Shown: positions 24,643 to 33,926 of the stretch, piece after piece
How positions within the stretch are numbered: position 1 is the first letter of the stretch
Layout: each line of letters opens with the position of its first letter
NCBI RefSeq assembly: GCF_010435915.1
Contig: NZ_JAAFZH010000018.1
Location: 1-64,000, forward strand
Length of the DNA stretch: 64,000 nt
Direction: 5' to 3'
Origin: Spirosoma terrae
GTDB taxonomy: Bacteria; Bacteroidota; Bacteroidia; Cytophagales; Spirosomataceae
Translations under genes and position numbers: made by a program
Notes under the pieces: generated by a model
Told to the model about the DNA's origin: nothing
Database searches by the model: none
Seen by the model: the letters and a program-made list of their open reading frames with translations, nothing else

Positions 24643-26757
24643 CTAGTAGAACTTAGCGCGACGATCTTCAACTTTAGCCGCTTCTTTAATCGCTTCGTTG
24701 ATGTAGAAGCCTGTCCGGGACATACTATTTTGTTGCAGCTGTGTTTTGTATAAGCTGTAATCAGCAATAGCCGGAGCTGGTGTAAGTTTCGTTGTTTCAA
24801 CAACCAGAACACCGCCATCGCCAGCAAACGGCTTCGAGCGCTTACCTGGCTTCAAACCAAATGCTTTGCCTAGCGCAACCGGATCAACACCTGCACTACG
24901 TAGGAAACCAGTAGCTAACGATACATCTTCTACCGACTCAACTAATGCACCAGCACCGTATTTCTGAGCAATAGCCTCAAGCGTACCGCTTGCACTACCA
25001 AGTTTACTGATAATCTGTTCGCCTTTTAGTTCGTTACGTACCTTAGCCGTCAGTTCAGCCCGGTAATCATCAACTTTTACATCATCTTCGTCTGTTTTGT
25101 TGGTCAATACGGCAATAACGTACTGATCACCTATTTCGAATGGCTCAGAAACAGAATTCAGATCCGTTTTGTCATCGAACGCCCAACGAACAACCGAACG
25201 AGCATCTGCCAGTGCGTTAATGTTGGTCGCATTTTCGGGAACACGATCAGCCGTGGCTACCACGATTGACTTATCTTCCTTCACTTTAGCATCAAATTCT
25301 TCTTTCGTCCGAACTTCTGATGCAAACTGATCGGCTTTCCGAAGCGCTTCATCACGAGTTGTCTGGCTAGGAATGATCGTCTTTCCAATAGCAGCTACCC
25401 GATATAACAGATTCGTTTTCGGCTCGGTTACTTTAATAATATGATAGCCGAAATCCGTTTCAACTACGCGAGGTAACAATCCTGCCGACGTAGCGCCAAA
25501 CACTGCGGTTTCAAACGGCTTCACCATCTGCCCATTATTCTTGAAATAGCCCAGATCGCCACCGTTCTGAGCCGATCCATCCGCACTGTTCGTTTGCGCC
25601 ATTGCTTCAAAAGCAGCACCGCCCTGAATTTGCTTCAGGATGCTTTCTGCTCTACGACGCGCTTCGGCTTTGGCTGAATCGGTCTGTGCTGTTGGCCGAA
25701 TTAAAATATGGCTGGCCCGCGCTGTGAAACTCGTGTCGCGTTTGGTACCGCCGTATTTATAGATAAAATACGTATTACCTTCCCGGAATGGCCCGTAAAT
25801 ACCACCTGGAGAGAAAGTTGGGATAGCGGCCCGGAGTTGCTCTGGCATTTCACCTGCCGTCATGTAAAGCGGAGTGCGAACATCACTATTCTGTAATGCA
25901 AACGTAGAATCGTTTTGTGCAGCGCCTAATCCACGCGCCAGTGATTTTATCTGGTTGTAGAGCGTTGCACTATCCTCTTTAGACGGTGCGATCGAAAACG
26001 TTACGTACTGAAGCGAGCGGGTATTAGCTCCCGGATACTCATCTTTATGTTTATTGAGATAGTCCTGCAATTGCGAATCCGTCACCTTAACCGTAGTATC
26101 GTTAATGGTGTAGTACGGCACGAACAGGAACTTAATATCCGCTTTTGCATTTTGAGCCTGATATTCTTTTTGTGCTTCAGCGGTGGTCACATAGGTCGAT
26201 AAACGCATCAACCCTTCGTATTTCTCACGCAGCCGATCAGACTCCAGATTTTTCTCAAAACTTGCCCAGGCAGCCTGTTGCTGAGGAGGCAGATTTTTTA
26301 ACCCTTTCAGGTAATTGATAATGGTACTTTTGTCGAATACGCCCGTCTGAGGATTCGTGAACGCCTGACGAACGGCCGGGCTAATATTATTCCCCTGAAC
26401 CATGTCAACCAGCTCTTCTGGCGATACTTTCAGACCAAGTTTATCAAACTCTTTCTGATAGGCAATTTCAAAAAGTAACTGATTCCAGGCTTGTTCGCGG
26501 AGCTGAACCAAATCCTGCTCAGCTGGGGCACGGCCAGTTTGTTGCTCAAACTGAGCCCGAAGCTCGTCCACTTTGGCATTAAACTCTTGATAATCGATGG
26601 ATTGGCCAGCAATTTCACCGACTTCCTGTTGGTTTCCGCCGAACAGCAGACTACGACCGCCGAGCAAATCCCCCCCCACGATGAACAGAATCAAACTGAC
26701 GGCAATAACGCCTACAGCCAGTCCTGAACGTTCTCTGATCTTGTTAATGACAGACAT
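24643..26757 (-). CDS. ppiD: PpiD-like membrane-anchored peptidyl-prolyl isomerase
   Basis: This 704-residue periplasmic foldase is anchored by one N-terminal span at about residues 13-35 (LAVGVIAVSLILFIVGGDLLG). A SurA/PpiD chaperone region follows (VGEIAGQSIDYQEFNAKVDELRAQFEQQTGR... and WNQLLFEIAYQKEFDKLGLKVSPEELVDMV). The parvulin (PpiC) domain at about residues 345-450 contains ASHILIRPT, NSADGSAQNGGDLGYFKNNGQMVKPFETAVF and TDFGYHIIKVTEPK. A second, degenerate half follows. PpiD helps proteins as they leave the Sec channel. The length is above the E. coli protein (623 aa) but normal for Bacteroidota. A TTG/TATTTTG promoter precedes it. Confidence 0.93.
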   Translation of the reverse strand: MSVINKIRERSGLAVGVIAVSLILFIVGGDLLGGRSLLFGGNQQEVGEIAGQSIDYQEFNAKVDELRAQFEQQTGRAPAEQDLVQLREQAWNQLLFEIAYQKEFDKLGLKVSPEELVDMVQGNNISPAVRQAFTNPQTGVFDKSTIINYLKGLKNLPPQQQAAWASFEKNLESDRLREKYEGLMRLSTYVTTAEAQKEYQAQNAKADIKFLFVPYYTINDTTVKVTDSQLQDYLNKHKDEYPGANTRSLQYVTFSIAPSKEDSATLYNQIKSLARGLGAAQNDSTFALQNSDVRTPLYMTAGEMPEQLRAAIPTFSPGGIYGPFREGNTYFIYKYGGTKRDTSFTARASHILIRPTAQTDSAKAEARRRAESILKQIQGGAAFEAMAQTNSADGSAQNGGDLGYFKNNGQMVKPFETAVFGATSAGLLPRVVETDFGYHIIKVTEPKTNLLYRVAAIGKTIIPSQTTRDEALRKADQFASEVRTKEEFDAKVKEDKSIVVATADRVPENATNINALADARSVVRWAFDDKTDLNSVSEPFEIGDQYVIAVLTNKTDEDDVKVDDYRAELTAKVRNELKGEQIISKLGSASGTLEAIAQKYGAGALVESVEDVSLATGFLRSAGVDPVALGKAFGLKPGKRSKPFAGDGGVLVVETTKLTPAPAIADYSLYKTQLQQNSMSRTGFYINEAIKEAAKVEDRRAKFY

Positions 26758-26784
26758 TTCGCTTTATACGTACAATTTAGCCCG

Positions 26785-26815
26785 CAAAATAACAATTTTC
26801 CCTCCTGGAATACAA
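26785..26815 (-). promoter_or_regulatory. Candidate ppiD promoter
   Basis: On the minus strand TTG, 21 bases, TATTTTG lies about 30 bases before the ppiD start. It is one T short of the TAnnTTTG consensus, as is the sigma-gene promoter. Confidence 0.5.
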
Positions 26816-27036
26816 GGCTTTCTGAGCAGATCTTATCAACTTTTATATACTACGATCAATCATTGTATCAAGATTATACGACAAACCAAGAGGAAATCGA
26901 TATAGACGAGTAATTCGTTGCTAGCTGAAAACAGCTATATGGCAATGATAAAAATTTACAAACAGGTCCTTCAGGAAAATAAGTCCATCACCGACTCGCG
27001 AATCTGATGTAGAAATATCTCCTCAAAATTCCACAA
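26816..27036. other. Intergenic region upstream of ppiD
   Basis: About 220 bases with no ORF of note, between the ppiD promoter and the terminator of the next minus-strand gene. Nothing further identified. Confidence 0.4.
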
Positions 27037-27074
27037 AAAGAAACGCTGACCGTGGCCACGGTCAGCGTTTCTTT
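27037..27074. terminator. Perfect 38-base palindrome, terminator of the coiled-coil lipoprotein gene
   Basis: AAAGAAACGCTGACCGTGG is followed directly by its reverse complement (19+19 bases). Transcribed from the minus strand it gives a very stable hairpin flanked by A and T residues. It lies 28 bases past the stop codon of the gene at 27102. Confidence 0.85.
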
Positions 27075-27101
27075 CAACTTGTTTTATGCAGTAACCAGCA
27101 C

Positions 27102-27647
27102 TTAGTTTTTATCCAGTTTGTCGCCCGCTTTGTCAAATGCGTCTCCAATGTTGCGACCGGCTTGTTTAAAACCTACTTTGATATCTTTCCAGGCATCCTC
27201 CGTAGCATTTTTTGCTTTATCGATGTCGCGGCCTAGTTCTTTACGTTCGTCTTCGAGTTTAGCCAGTTGCTCTTTTGATTTTGCCTTTGCTTCAGCACTT
27301 TCCTGCTTCATATCGGCTTTCATCTTCTCAATTTTAGCATCCAGCTTATCTTTCTGCTCATTCATTTTAGCAACGGCCTCATCGCGTTCACGTTTAAAAT
27401 CAGCAACAGCCTCATCTTTTTTCATTTCAGCCTCCTCACCTGCTTCTTTCATATCCGCTTTTGCGTCCTCTGTTGCGTCTTTAGCATCGGCAGAAATAGC
27501 ATCGCCCGTTTTTTCCAGCGCATCTTCTGTCCGGGATTCTTTTTTGCCATCGGAGTTACATGCCTGCAAAAAAACGAGTGACGAAGCCAGCATTATAGTA
27601 CCAGCAATGTGTTTCAGTTGGCTAAAATTTAAGCGTGACTTTTCCAT
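27102..27647 (-). CDS. Coiled-coil lipoprotein, highly charged
   Basis: This 181-residue protein has a signal peptide with lipobox LQAC (Cys about residue 30). From there to the end it is almost entirely helix-forming and rich in Lys, Glu, Asp and Ala. It has an 11-residue-like periodicity (AKDATEDAKADMKEAGEEAEMKKDEAV) reminiscent of LEA or apolipoprotein-type amphipathic helices. There are no aromatic cores or catalytic motifs. The C-terminus (WKDIKVGFKQAGRNIGDAFDKAGDKLDKN) is more amphipathic and may contact membranes. It is probably an envelope stress or structural lipoprotein; this is an inference from composition. It ends before a perfect palindromic terminator. Confidence 0.8.
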   Translation of the reverse strand: MEKSRLNFSQLKHIAGTIMLASSLVFLQACNSDGKKESRTEDALEKTGDAISADAKDATEDAKADMKEAGEEAEMKKDEAVADFKRERDEAVAKMNEQKDKLDAKIEKMKADMKQESAEAKAKSKEQLAKLEDERKELGRDIDKAKNATEDAWKDIKVGFKQAGRNIGDAFDKAGDKLDKN

Positions 27648-27707
27648 TAGGTTTTGTGTAGTTTGATTTTCATCAACCCATTTGGCAAATGGTGTGCCAG
27701 AACCTTA

Positions 27708-28325
27708 CTACTTCCATTTGATCGCGCAGCCGATAGGCTTGGTAATGGGCGACTGAACGGGGCGACCAGCCAACAAACTAGTCACAGCTTCGTCAACGTA
27801 GCGTCGTTGTACATTAGCCGCATCCTGCGGATTATCATCAATTGTACCAACGTATTCCAGAATGAACTGACCATTGGTTCGTTTCATTACGTAAACCTGG
27901 GGCGTCCGGTTAGCCCCAAATGCCTTCGCGGTTGTTTGAGTCTCATCTATCGCGTACGGAAATGGAAACGCTTTATCCCGTGATCTGGCTTTCATATTCT
28001 CAAAAGAGTCGTCCTCATAGGCTGCCGGATCGTTCGGCATAATAGCCAAAACGGGATATCCCTGAGAAGCAAACTTACGGTCAAGCGCAATCAGGCGATC
28101 CTCATAGGCTTTAGAGAACGGACAGTGATTACTGGTAAAAACGACAATCAATCCTTTTTGCGATTGATAATCGTTAAGCGATAGTGTACGGCCATCTACA
28201 TTTTTTAGTTGGAAGTTGGCAATGGCATCGCCAAGGTTGTATCCTTTAGACAATTGTGCCACCGCACTCAGTGAATTTCCACAAGCCAACCACCCAACCA
28301 GTAACAGGCCCATTAAACGGTTCAT
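27708..28325 (-). CDS. Secreted AhpC/TSA-family redoxin
   Basis: This thioredoxin-fold protein has about 205 residues after choosing the Met at 28325, which directly opens the signal peptide MNRLMGLLLVGWLACGNSLSAVAQ; the frame is open seven codons further. The redoxin domain has NFQLKNVDGRTLSLNDYQSQKGLIVVFTSNHCPFSKAYEDRL. The nucleophilic Cys is in NHCPFSK, with no second Cys two residues later, so it is peroxiredoxin-like rather than a CxxC thioredoxin. FGANRTPQVYVM contains the cis-Pro loop. Such proteins are common in Bacteroidota envelopes; the substrate is unknown. It lies upstream of the coiled-coil lipoprotein, possibly co-transcribed. Confidence 0.85.
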   Translation of the reverse strand: MNRLMGLLLVGWLACGNSLSAVAQLSKGYNLGDAIANFQLKNVDGRTLSLNDYQSQKGLIVVFTSNHCPFSKAYEDRLIALDRKFASQGYPVLAIMPNDPAAYEDDSFENMKARSRDKAFPFPYAIDETQTTAKAFGANRTPQVYVMKRTNGQFILEYVGTIDDNPQDAANVQRRYVDEAVTSLLAGRPVQSPITKPIGCAIKWK

Positions 28326-28510
28326 ACGTCGTTTTTCTTTTGGCATTTGTGTATTAGATAACCGATGAAGCCGAAAGATTAACCAGCTGCCGTATATAAT
28401 GACCCCTGTTTTTACGTTACCGTTCGCTCATTGCTCAAATCTACTTAGCCAATGGGTAGTATTTGTTACCGCAGACGACTTATTTCTCCACTTGTCGTAT
28501 TAAAAATCAC

Positions 28511-28951
28511 TTACTCAGTAATTAAAGCATATTGATTCACAGTGTTTCCTGTTTTCCGGCTCTCAGCAGTCCGCTCCAGTTTGAGCGTGGTTCCATCTGG
28601 CTGGGGTAAGATATAGTATTCGATAACTCCGCCCGTATTGGATGGTTTTGGATTCAGATTTTCCAGGATGAGCCGTTTATTATCGGTCGAAATGGTGTAC
28701 GTTCCCGTAATCAGCCGTCCGTCAATATCAATAAGACTGACTTTGCTGGGTTGACTCAAATCGAGCCGAAAATTGACGTAGCCAGGCTTGGCATTGCTGG
28801 TCGCCCCTTTTGTGTAAACCAGAATATCGCCTTCTTTTACCGTTTCGGCCAGCCATACTTTACTGATCAGATCCGTAATCGGTTTTATCGTTTTAGGCTG
28901 GCAACCAACAAGCCCAATCAGTAAGGCAATAAAGAGCGCTTGTTTTTTCAT
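28511..28951 (-). CDS. Small lipoprotein, last gene of the TANFOR operon
   Basis: This 146-residue protein has a signal peptide and lipobox LVGC (Cys about residue 17). The mature part reads as a small beta-rich fold: VWLAETVKEGDILVYTKG, YVNFRLDLSQPSKVSLIDIDGRLITGTYTISTDNKRLILENL, GGVIEYYIL and GTTLKLERTA. This resembles lipocalin-like domains. Its ATG overlaps the stop codon of the preceding FN3 gene (4-base ATGA overlap), so the two are translationally coupled. It is the last of six minus-strand genes starting at 43020. Its role in the operon is unknown; it may be a surface-complex lipoprotein. Confidence 0.8.
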   Translation of the reverse strand: MKKQALFIALLIGLVGCQPKTIKPITDLISKVWLAETVKEGDILVYTKGATSNAKPGYVNFRLDLSQPSKVSLIDIDGRLITGTYTISTDNKRLILENLNPKPSNTGGVIEYYILPQPDGTTLKLERTAESRKTGNTVNQYALITE

Positions 28952-31794
28952 GGCAGTACAATACGTTTGGTAAGCGTCCGATTATCAGCAACTATAGCTA
29001 CGATATACACACCGGCAGGCCATTGATCCAGTCGATAGCTCCACGTATCAGCTATACCAACGCGCCGATGATCGTGCAACACCGGCTGCCCTGTTACCGT
29101 AACGACACGAATATCAGCCTGCATCACCTTATACCAGTTGGTAGCAACGTTCAACGTGCGATCAGTCGAAAAGATAGTCGTATGCGTATCAAGCTCATCT
29201 TCGATGGCAATAATGATCTCCTGAATTTTTGCAATGGCTATATTTGAATACGCTGAGCTTCCGGCAGCATTTTTAAGCTGAATCCGATAGTAGTACGTCG
29301 TAAACTCCTGTAGGCCTTTGTCGAGATAGGTCGTTTGCGTAGCTGGCTGTTCGTTAATGGGAACAAAACCGCTGTTTGGATTGGTGGAACGCTCAATAAC
29401 AAGCGTTACGGCTTTCGACGAAACGGGGTCCCAGCTTAGCTTAGCCTGATCATAGTCGGCCACTTCGGCCTTCAGATTCGTAGGTGTTGCTGGCGGAGCT
29501 AATGGCGTTGTTGCACAGACTGGCTCTGTAAACGCCGACGGACCAGCCGCATTGACAGCCCGTACCCGGAAGCAGTACTGCGTTTCGTCAGCAAGCCCTT
29601 TCACTTCGTAGTTTGTCGACTCTGCCGGTAACCGCGTAATGGTTGTGAACGTACCCGTTGCGCTATTGCTCTGCTCAATCTCAAATCCGCTTTCATTCGT
29701 AGACAAATCGGCCCAGGCCAGATCGATCTGGCTAGATGACACGGGTTTAGCAGTTAATCGTGCTGGGGCAGCAGGAGGTACATCGGGAGTTGTCGCATCA
29801 GCTACGTTACTGACCGGGCTTGTCCCGCTTACATTGGTTGCCTGAATTCGATAATAGTAGCGCGTGTTGGGCGTCAGATTGTTATCCGTATAACTGGTTG
29901 TCGTTCCCGCTACAGTCGTCAGTGAAGTCCAGCCACTCATTCCGGTTGTGCTTTTTTCAATCAGAATAGTGGCGGCCGTAACAACAGTCGTCCAGGTTAA
30001 ACTGATTTGGGTGGTTGAGATGGCTGTTGCTTTCAAATCCTGGGTTACGGCCGGAGGACCAACCGGCGTTGTTACGTCAACAGGAGTCGTATAAGCCGAC
30101 GGACCGGCCGCATTGATGGCCCGTACCCGATAATAATACTTCGTTTGAGGCTGTACCGTTTTGTCAATATACGACGTAGTGTTAAACACGACTTCATCAA
30201 TCTTAGTCCAGGCACTGCCATCTGGCGATCGTTCAATCTGAAAGCCTGTTTCGTTGTTGCTAAGATCGGCCCATTGCAGACTAACCTGATTATACGTAAC
30301 AGCCGTAATAGCCAATCGGGCAGGAGCAGTTGGCGGAACGTCGGGCGTTATAGCCGATGCAACGCTGGAAAAATCACCCGGTACACCGGCACTGTTTAAC
30401 GCCCGAACGCGATAGTAGTAACGTGTATTTGGCGTCAGACCATTATCGACAAACGTAGTAGCCGTAGCGGGTGATGGTCCAATGTTCTGCCAGGTATCGG
30501 CTCCATTCGGGCTACGTTCTAGCTGATACCCACTGGCGCCGGCAACGGCATTCCATGTTACGCTAATCTGGGTAGTAGACGTAGCAACGGCTGAGAGATT
30601 CTGAGGTACGCCCGCCGGTGGCGCCGGTGTAGTAGCACAGGCAGGCGGATCGGTATAACCACTGGCCCCAATCTCATTGACAGCCCGTACCCGGTAACAA
30701 TACGTCTTATTCCCCTCTACGCTATTGTCAGTATAATTCTGCGTATTGGCATCAACTTCTTTAATTTTTGAATAGGCTCCCGATAGTCCATCAGCCCGCT
30801 CAATATCGAACCGACTTTCGTTGTTCGATAGATCAGCCCATTGCAGGTCGATTCGGTTATAGGCAATCGCCTGCGCCTGCATACGACCGGGCGAACTGGG
30901 CGCACTCTGTTGTGTTTTAGCGCAAACCTCTACTGAATACTCATGACCACTTTCACCAATACGGTAGCAATAGTCGGTATTGGCTTCCAGACCCGTATCG
31001 GTGAACTCGCCACTGTCGGCCAGCCAGTCCTTGATTTTGCTGAAACTACCGGTTTGCCCTTTCCGTCGCTCAATGGTAATGCCTGATTCTTTTCCGTAGG
31101 GCGTCCAGCTCAACTTAATGGAGCTGCTGCTAAGTGACGTAGCCTGTACGTTCTTTAGGTTGGTAGCTGCCAAGGGTATTGTCTGGCAGGCGGGCCCGGC
31201 GTATCCCGACGAACCACCTCCATTAACAGCCTGAACCCGATAGCAATATTGCTGTCCACCCTGTACGCCATTGTCGGTCAGGCCGGGTGTTCGACTATAG
31301 GAAACCGTTTGTAACAGGCTGTAGGCTCCTCCCTGAATAGATCGCTCCACGCGATACGTTGCAGCGGTACCCCCATTGCCATTGGTCCAGGATAGGACCA
31401 CGCTGCCATTTTGCAGCGTCGCACTAAAACCGGTTGGTGTTCCGGGCGGCTCCTGCGGAGTTGTCACGGTGAGCGTATTGGAATACGTCGACGAACTCGT
31501 TGCAAAAACCGCCCGAACACGATACGTATACGTATTGAGAGCCGTAACCGACTTATCCTGATAAGAGGGCGTATTGGGTAAGGCTTCGCCAATCTTTACA
31601 AAACTTCCCGTCAAACCCAGCCGCTCAATGTCGAACTTGATTTCGTTCGTCGATTTATCGTCCCAGGCCAGATCGATCTGATTATAGGCCGTAGCCGTTA
31701 CTCTCAGGTTCGTAGGCGCGTTGGATTGAGCAACCAGGCGAGTTAATGCCATCAGCACCAAGCTCAGTACTAGAAAACCGTTGCGTGATTTCAT
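28948..31794 (-). CDS. Nine-repeat fibronectin-III protein with T9SS sorting domain
   Basis: This 948-residue secreted protein has a signal peptide (ending LVAQ) and about nine FN3 repeats of some 90 residues each from residue 24 to about 860. They share the pattern YNQIDLAWDD...FDIERL...Y.DK.V...T.YTYRVRAV. Repeats 2, 3, 4 and 8 carry a Cys pair (YCYRV...ACQT type) likely forming a disulfide; the others have YYYRV instead. The end (DIRVVTVTGQPVLHD...WPAGVYIVAIVADNRTLTKRIVLP) is a type A T9SS C-terminal sorting domain, so it should be exported across the outer membrane and attached to the cell surface. It is the fifth operon gene, two bases after the preceding stop. Confidence 0.9.
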   Translation of the reverse strand: MKSRNGFLVLSLVLMALTRLVAQSNAPTNLRVTATAYNQIDLAWDDKSTNEIKFDIERLGLTGSFVKIGEALPNTPSYQDKSVTALNTYTYRVRAVFATSSSTYSNTLTVTTPQEPPGTPTGFSATLQNGSVVLSWTNGNGGTAATYRVERSIQGGAYSLLQTVSYSRTPGLTDNGVQGGQQYCYRVQAVNGGGSSGYAGPACQTIPLAATNLKNVQATSLSSSSIKLSWTPYGKESGITIERRKGQTGSFSKIKDWLADSGEFTDTGLEANTDYCYRIGESGHEYSVEVCAKTQQSAPSSPGRMQAQAIAYNRIDLQWADLSNNESRFDIERADGLSGAYSKIKEVDANTQNYTDNSVEGNKTYCYRVRAVNEIGASGYTDPPACATTPAPPAGVPQNLSAVATSTTQISVTWNAVAGASGYQLERSPNGADTWQNIGPSPATATTFVDNGLTPNTRYYYRVRALNSAGVPGDFSSVASAITPDVPPTAPARLAITAVTYNQVSLQWADLSNNETGFQIERSPDGSAWTKIDEVVFNTTSYIDKTVQPQTKYYYRVRAINAAGPSAYTTPVDVTTPVGPPAVTQDLKATAISTTQISLTWTTVVTAATILIEKSTTGMSGWTSLTTVAGTTTSYTDNNLTPNTRYYYRIQATNVSGTSPVSNVADATTPDVPPAAPARLTAKPVSSSQIDLAWADLSTNESGFEIEQSNSATGTFTTITRLPAESTNYEVKGLADETQYCFRVRAVNAAGPSAFTEPVCATTPLAPPATPTNLKAEVADYDQAKLSWDPVSSKAVTLVIERSTNPNSGFVPINEQPATQTTYLDKGLQEFTTYYYRIQLKNAAGSSAYSNIAIAKIQEIIIAIEDELDTHTTIFSTDRTLNVATNWYKVMQADIRVVTVTGQPVLHDHRRVGIADTWSYRLDQWPAGVYIVAIVADNRTLTKRIVLP

Positions 31795-31796
31795 GG

Positions 31797-33914
31797 CTAT
31801 TTGACATCAACTTTAACCCGATTGGATAGACCCGATTCGCGCCCATCCTGATAAATTACTTTGACCGCGTATTCATATTGCCCCTGCTGAATAGCTTTAT
31901 CCGTAAAGGTCTGCTCCCGGTTAACGGCGTTGTAGGTACGCAGTGGCTCCCCACTAACACCCCGGTAGATGACGTAGCGAGCCAGGTTGTTCGGTAGTTT
32001 CCAGTTTAGCACTACGGCTTTCTGATCAGACGTCAGACTTGCTTTTAGCTGCTGTGCCGGACGCGGATACGCCTTAGGCGTTCGAACCTGCAACGGAAAG
32101 GATTCGGGCGACCGCAGACCGGCTGAATCAATCGCTATCAACGCATACTGATATGCCGTATTTGCCTTCGTAGCGGTGTCGATATACGTAAACTGGCCAG
32201 CCGATAGCCGGGCGTGTTCGCGCCAGCGTTCAGATGATTCGTTACGTCGAAGCAACAGCTGCTCCTTCACATCATCGCTGGCGCTGGGTCGCCAGGTGAG
32301 TTTGACGGTCGTATCAGTCGCGGCAAATGATTCGATGGCAGGAGCGGCCGGGGCAATTTTATCAGGGCGTGTCAGCACCAGAATATCCGATGGCGGACTG
32401 GGGTTATTTTTCTGGTCCCAGGCAATCACCCGATAATACAGCCGGCGAGTGAGGGTACGTAACGTAGTGCGATCATCGAAGGTACTGGCCGGCAAAAACC
32501 CCGCCGTTAGTGGCGTAAAAACATGGGTCGGATCATTGGCGAATACCACCGTATACCCCCTAATATCGCGGTCAGGACTAGGGTCCCAGACTACCCGAAC
32601 GAAGCCCGTTGTGTCGATATAGCCCTGCAAGTTTTTAGGTTTAGCGGGTCCTTTCACATCGTTGAATCGGCAAAAGACGGCTGGTGTTGATGCAGCATTC
32701 CGGGCCGTATCGACCGCAACCACTACGTAGTACGTCCGTTCGTATGGGTCAGCATGTTCGTCAACAAATGTGGTCGTACCGGCTGGAAGCAAGGCAGTTG
32801 TTACGGGTTTGAATGGGCCATTGGCTTCTGAACCACGACCTACGGCGAATCCGGCCAGATCACCAGCAGCATTGCCATATTGCCAGTTGAGTTGAACCCG
32901 CGTACCCTGCTGATGCTTTACGTTCAGTTTTGAAACGGCTCTCGGTGGCGTCTGATCAATAGCCTGCGCCGTTAAGACAGCAGACAGACGGCTCAACTCA
33001 GCAAAAGGGGTTATCCCAACAATCCGATATTGATACGGATAATAATTCCGGGCCACAGAATCTTTATACTCAAAAACCGTAGCAAACTGCGCCACCGACG
33101 ATTGCATCCAGGGGCGTTTGTTTAATCGACGAAAGCTACGTCCGCCATTGTCGGAGCGTTCGATGTAGTAAGCCGAAAACTGCTCCTGGGTTGCCATTCG
33201 ATTCCAGCGCAGTTTAATGACCCGATCAGCAGGCTCAGCACTGACGGGAACCATGACGGGTGGTGGCGTCGGTCCATCGTTGACCACAGTAGCTTTTCCG
33301 AGCGAAGTAGGATAGTTTTTTGAGTTGGCCAACGGATAAATCGAATAGAAGTAAACCGCGTCTTTCTCAACGTTACGATCCGTAAATCGCAGGCCCATTC
33401 CCTCTGCATGACGGGCATTGGCATCGGCCAGCGTCAATCCAATCATCAACAATAAATCGTCCTGCGTTTTCTGCTGTACAAGCTGATCGAGCGTTACCGC
33501 CTGCCCCGCTTTTTGAACACTGGTTTTTCCATACAGGAGCTGCGCACACACGCCTGCCAACGTATCGCGCGGGCCTGCTTTCTGCTTCCACTCATCTAAA
33601 GTCCAGGGAGAAATTTTACGGGTAAAATCCGGTTTCAGTTTTTTGTCGGCTCCCAGGCTCCGGCGTGTCAGTACGTAACCACCGCCACGAACGGCAGCCC
33701 GAAACAACAAGGCATTGTTGGGTGCCCAACGTAGCACAATCGAGTCGCCATACGAACGAGTCAGTAGCATAACCTGAAACTGGCTCAGGCTATCAGCAGA
33801 CGAATTTGTTGTTACCGTTGATGGAGCAACAGGTCGGGGTTTATTGTTTGGACGCTGTGCAATTGCCGAATAAGCAACCAAGAAAGCGATTAACAGGAAT
33901 ACGTAGCGATTCAT
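31797..33914 (-). CDS. Secreted fibronectin-III repeat protein
   Basis: This 705-residue protein has a signal peptide ending SAIAQ, a low-complexity N-terminus, then a non-FN3 region with SIVLRWAPNNALLFRAAVRGGGYVLTRR. At least five FN3-like domains follow (for example VIKLRWNRMATQEQFSAYYIERSDNGGRSF, RVQLNWQYGNAAGDLAGFAVGRG, VKLTWRPSASDDVKEQLLLRR). It lacks a T9SS sorting tail, ending ESGLSNRVKVDVK, so it may stay in the periplasm or be held by partners. It sits 12 bases after one gene and two bases before the nine-repeat FN3 gene. This placement and the shared domain type suggest that the two proteins act together. Confidence 0.88.
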   Translation of the reverse strand: MNRYVFLLIAFLVAYSAIAQRPNNKPRPVAPSTVTTNSSADSLSQFQVMLLTRSYGDSIVLRWAPNNALLFRAAVRGGGYVLTRRSLGADKKLKPDFTRKISPWTLDEWKQKAGPRDTLAGVCAQLLYGKTSVQKAGQAVTLDQLVQQKTQDDLLLMIGLTLADANARHAEGMGLRFTDRNVEKDAVYFYSIYPLANSKNYPTSLGKATVVNDGPTPPPVMVPVSAEPADRVIKLRWNRMATQEQFSAYYIERSDNGGRSFRRLNKRPWMQSSVAQFATVFEYKDSVARNYYPYQYRIVGITPFAELSRLSAVLTAQAIDQTPPRAVSKLNVKHQQGTRVQLNWQYGNAAGDLAGFAVGRGSEANGPFKPVTTALLPAGTTTFVDEHADPYERTYYVVVAVDTARNAASTPAVFCRFNDVKGPAKPKNLQGYIDTTGFVRVVWDPSPDRDIRGYTVVFANDPTHVFTPLTAGFLPASTFDDRTTLRTLTRRLYYRVIAWDQKNNPSPPSDILVLTRPDKIAPAAPAIESFAATDTTVKLTWRPSASDDVKEQLLLRRNESSERWREHARLSAGQFTYIDTATKANTAYQYALIAIDSAGLRSPESFPLQVRTPKAYPRPAQQLKASLTSDQKAVVLNWKLPNNLARYVIYRGVSGEPLRTYNAVNREQTFTDKAIQQGQYEYAVKVIYQDGRESGLSNRVKVDVK

Positions 33915-33926
33915 CGATTGAGCAGA

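Noticed and set aside
27118..27666. 182-codon plus-strand ORF rich in Ser and Ala
   Set aside because: It is the mirror of the Lys/Glu/Asp/Ala-rich lipoprotein on the minus strand; the composition is explained by the reverse complement of that gene.
28948..31794. Repeated segments that might be taken for a tandem DNA repeat array or CRISPR
   Set aside because: They are diverged protein repeats (fibronectin-III units of about 90 codons), not short direct DNA repeats with spacers.
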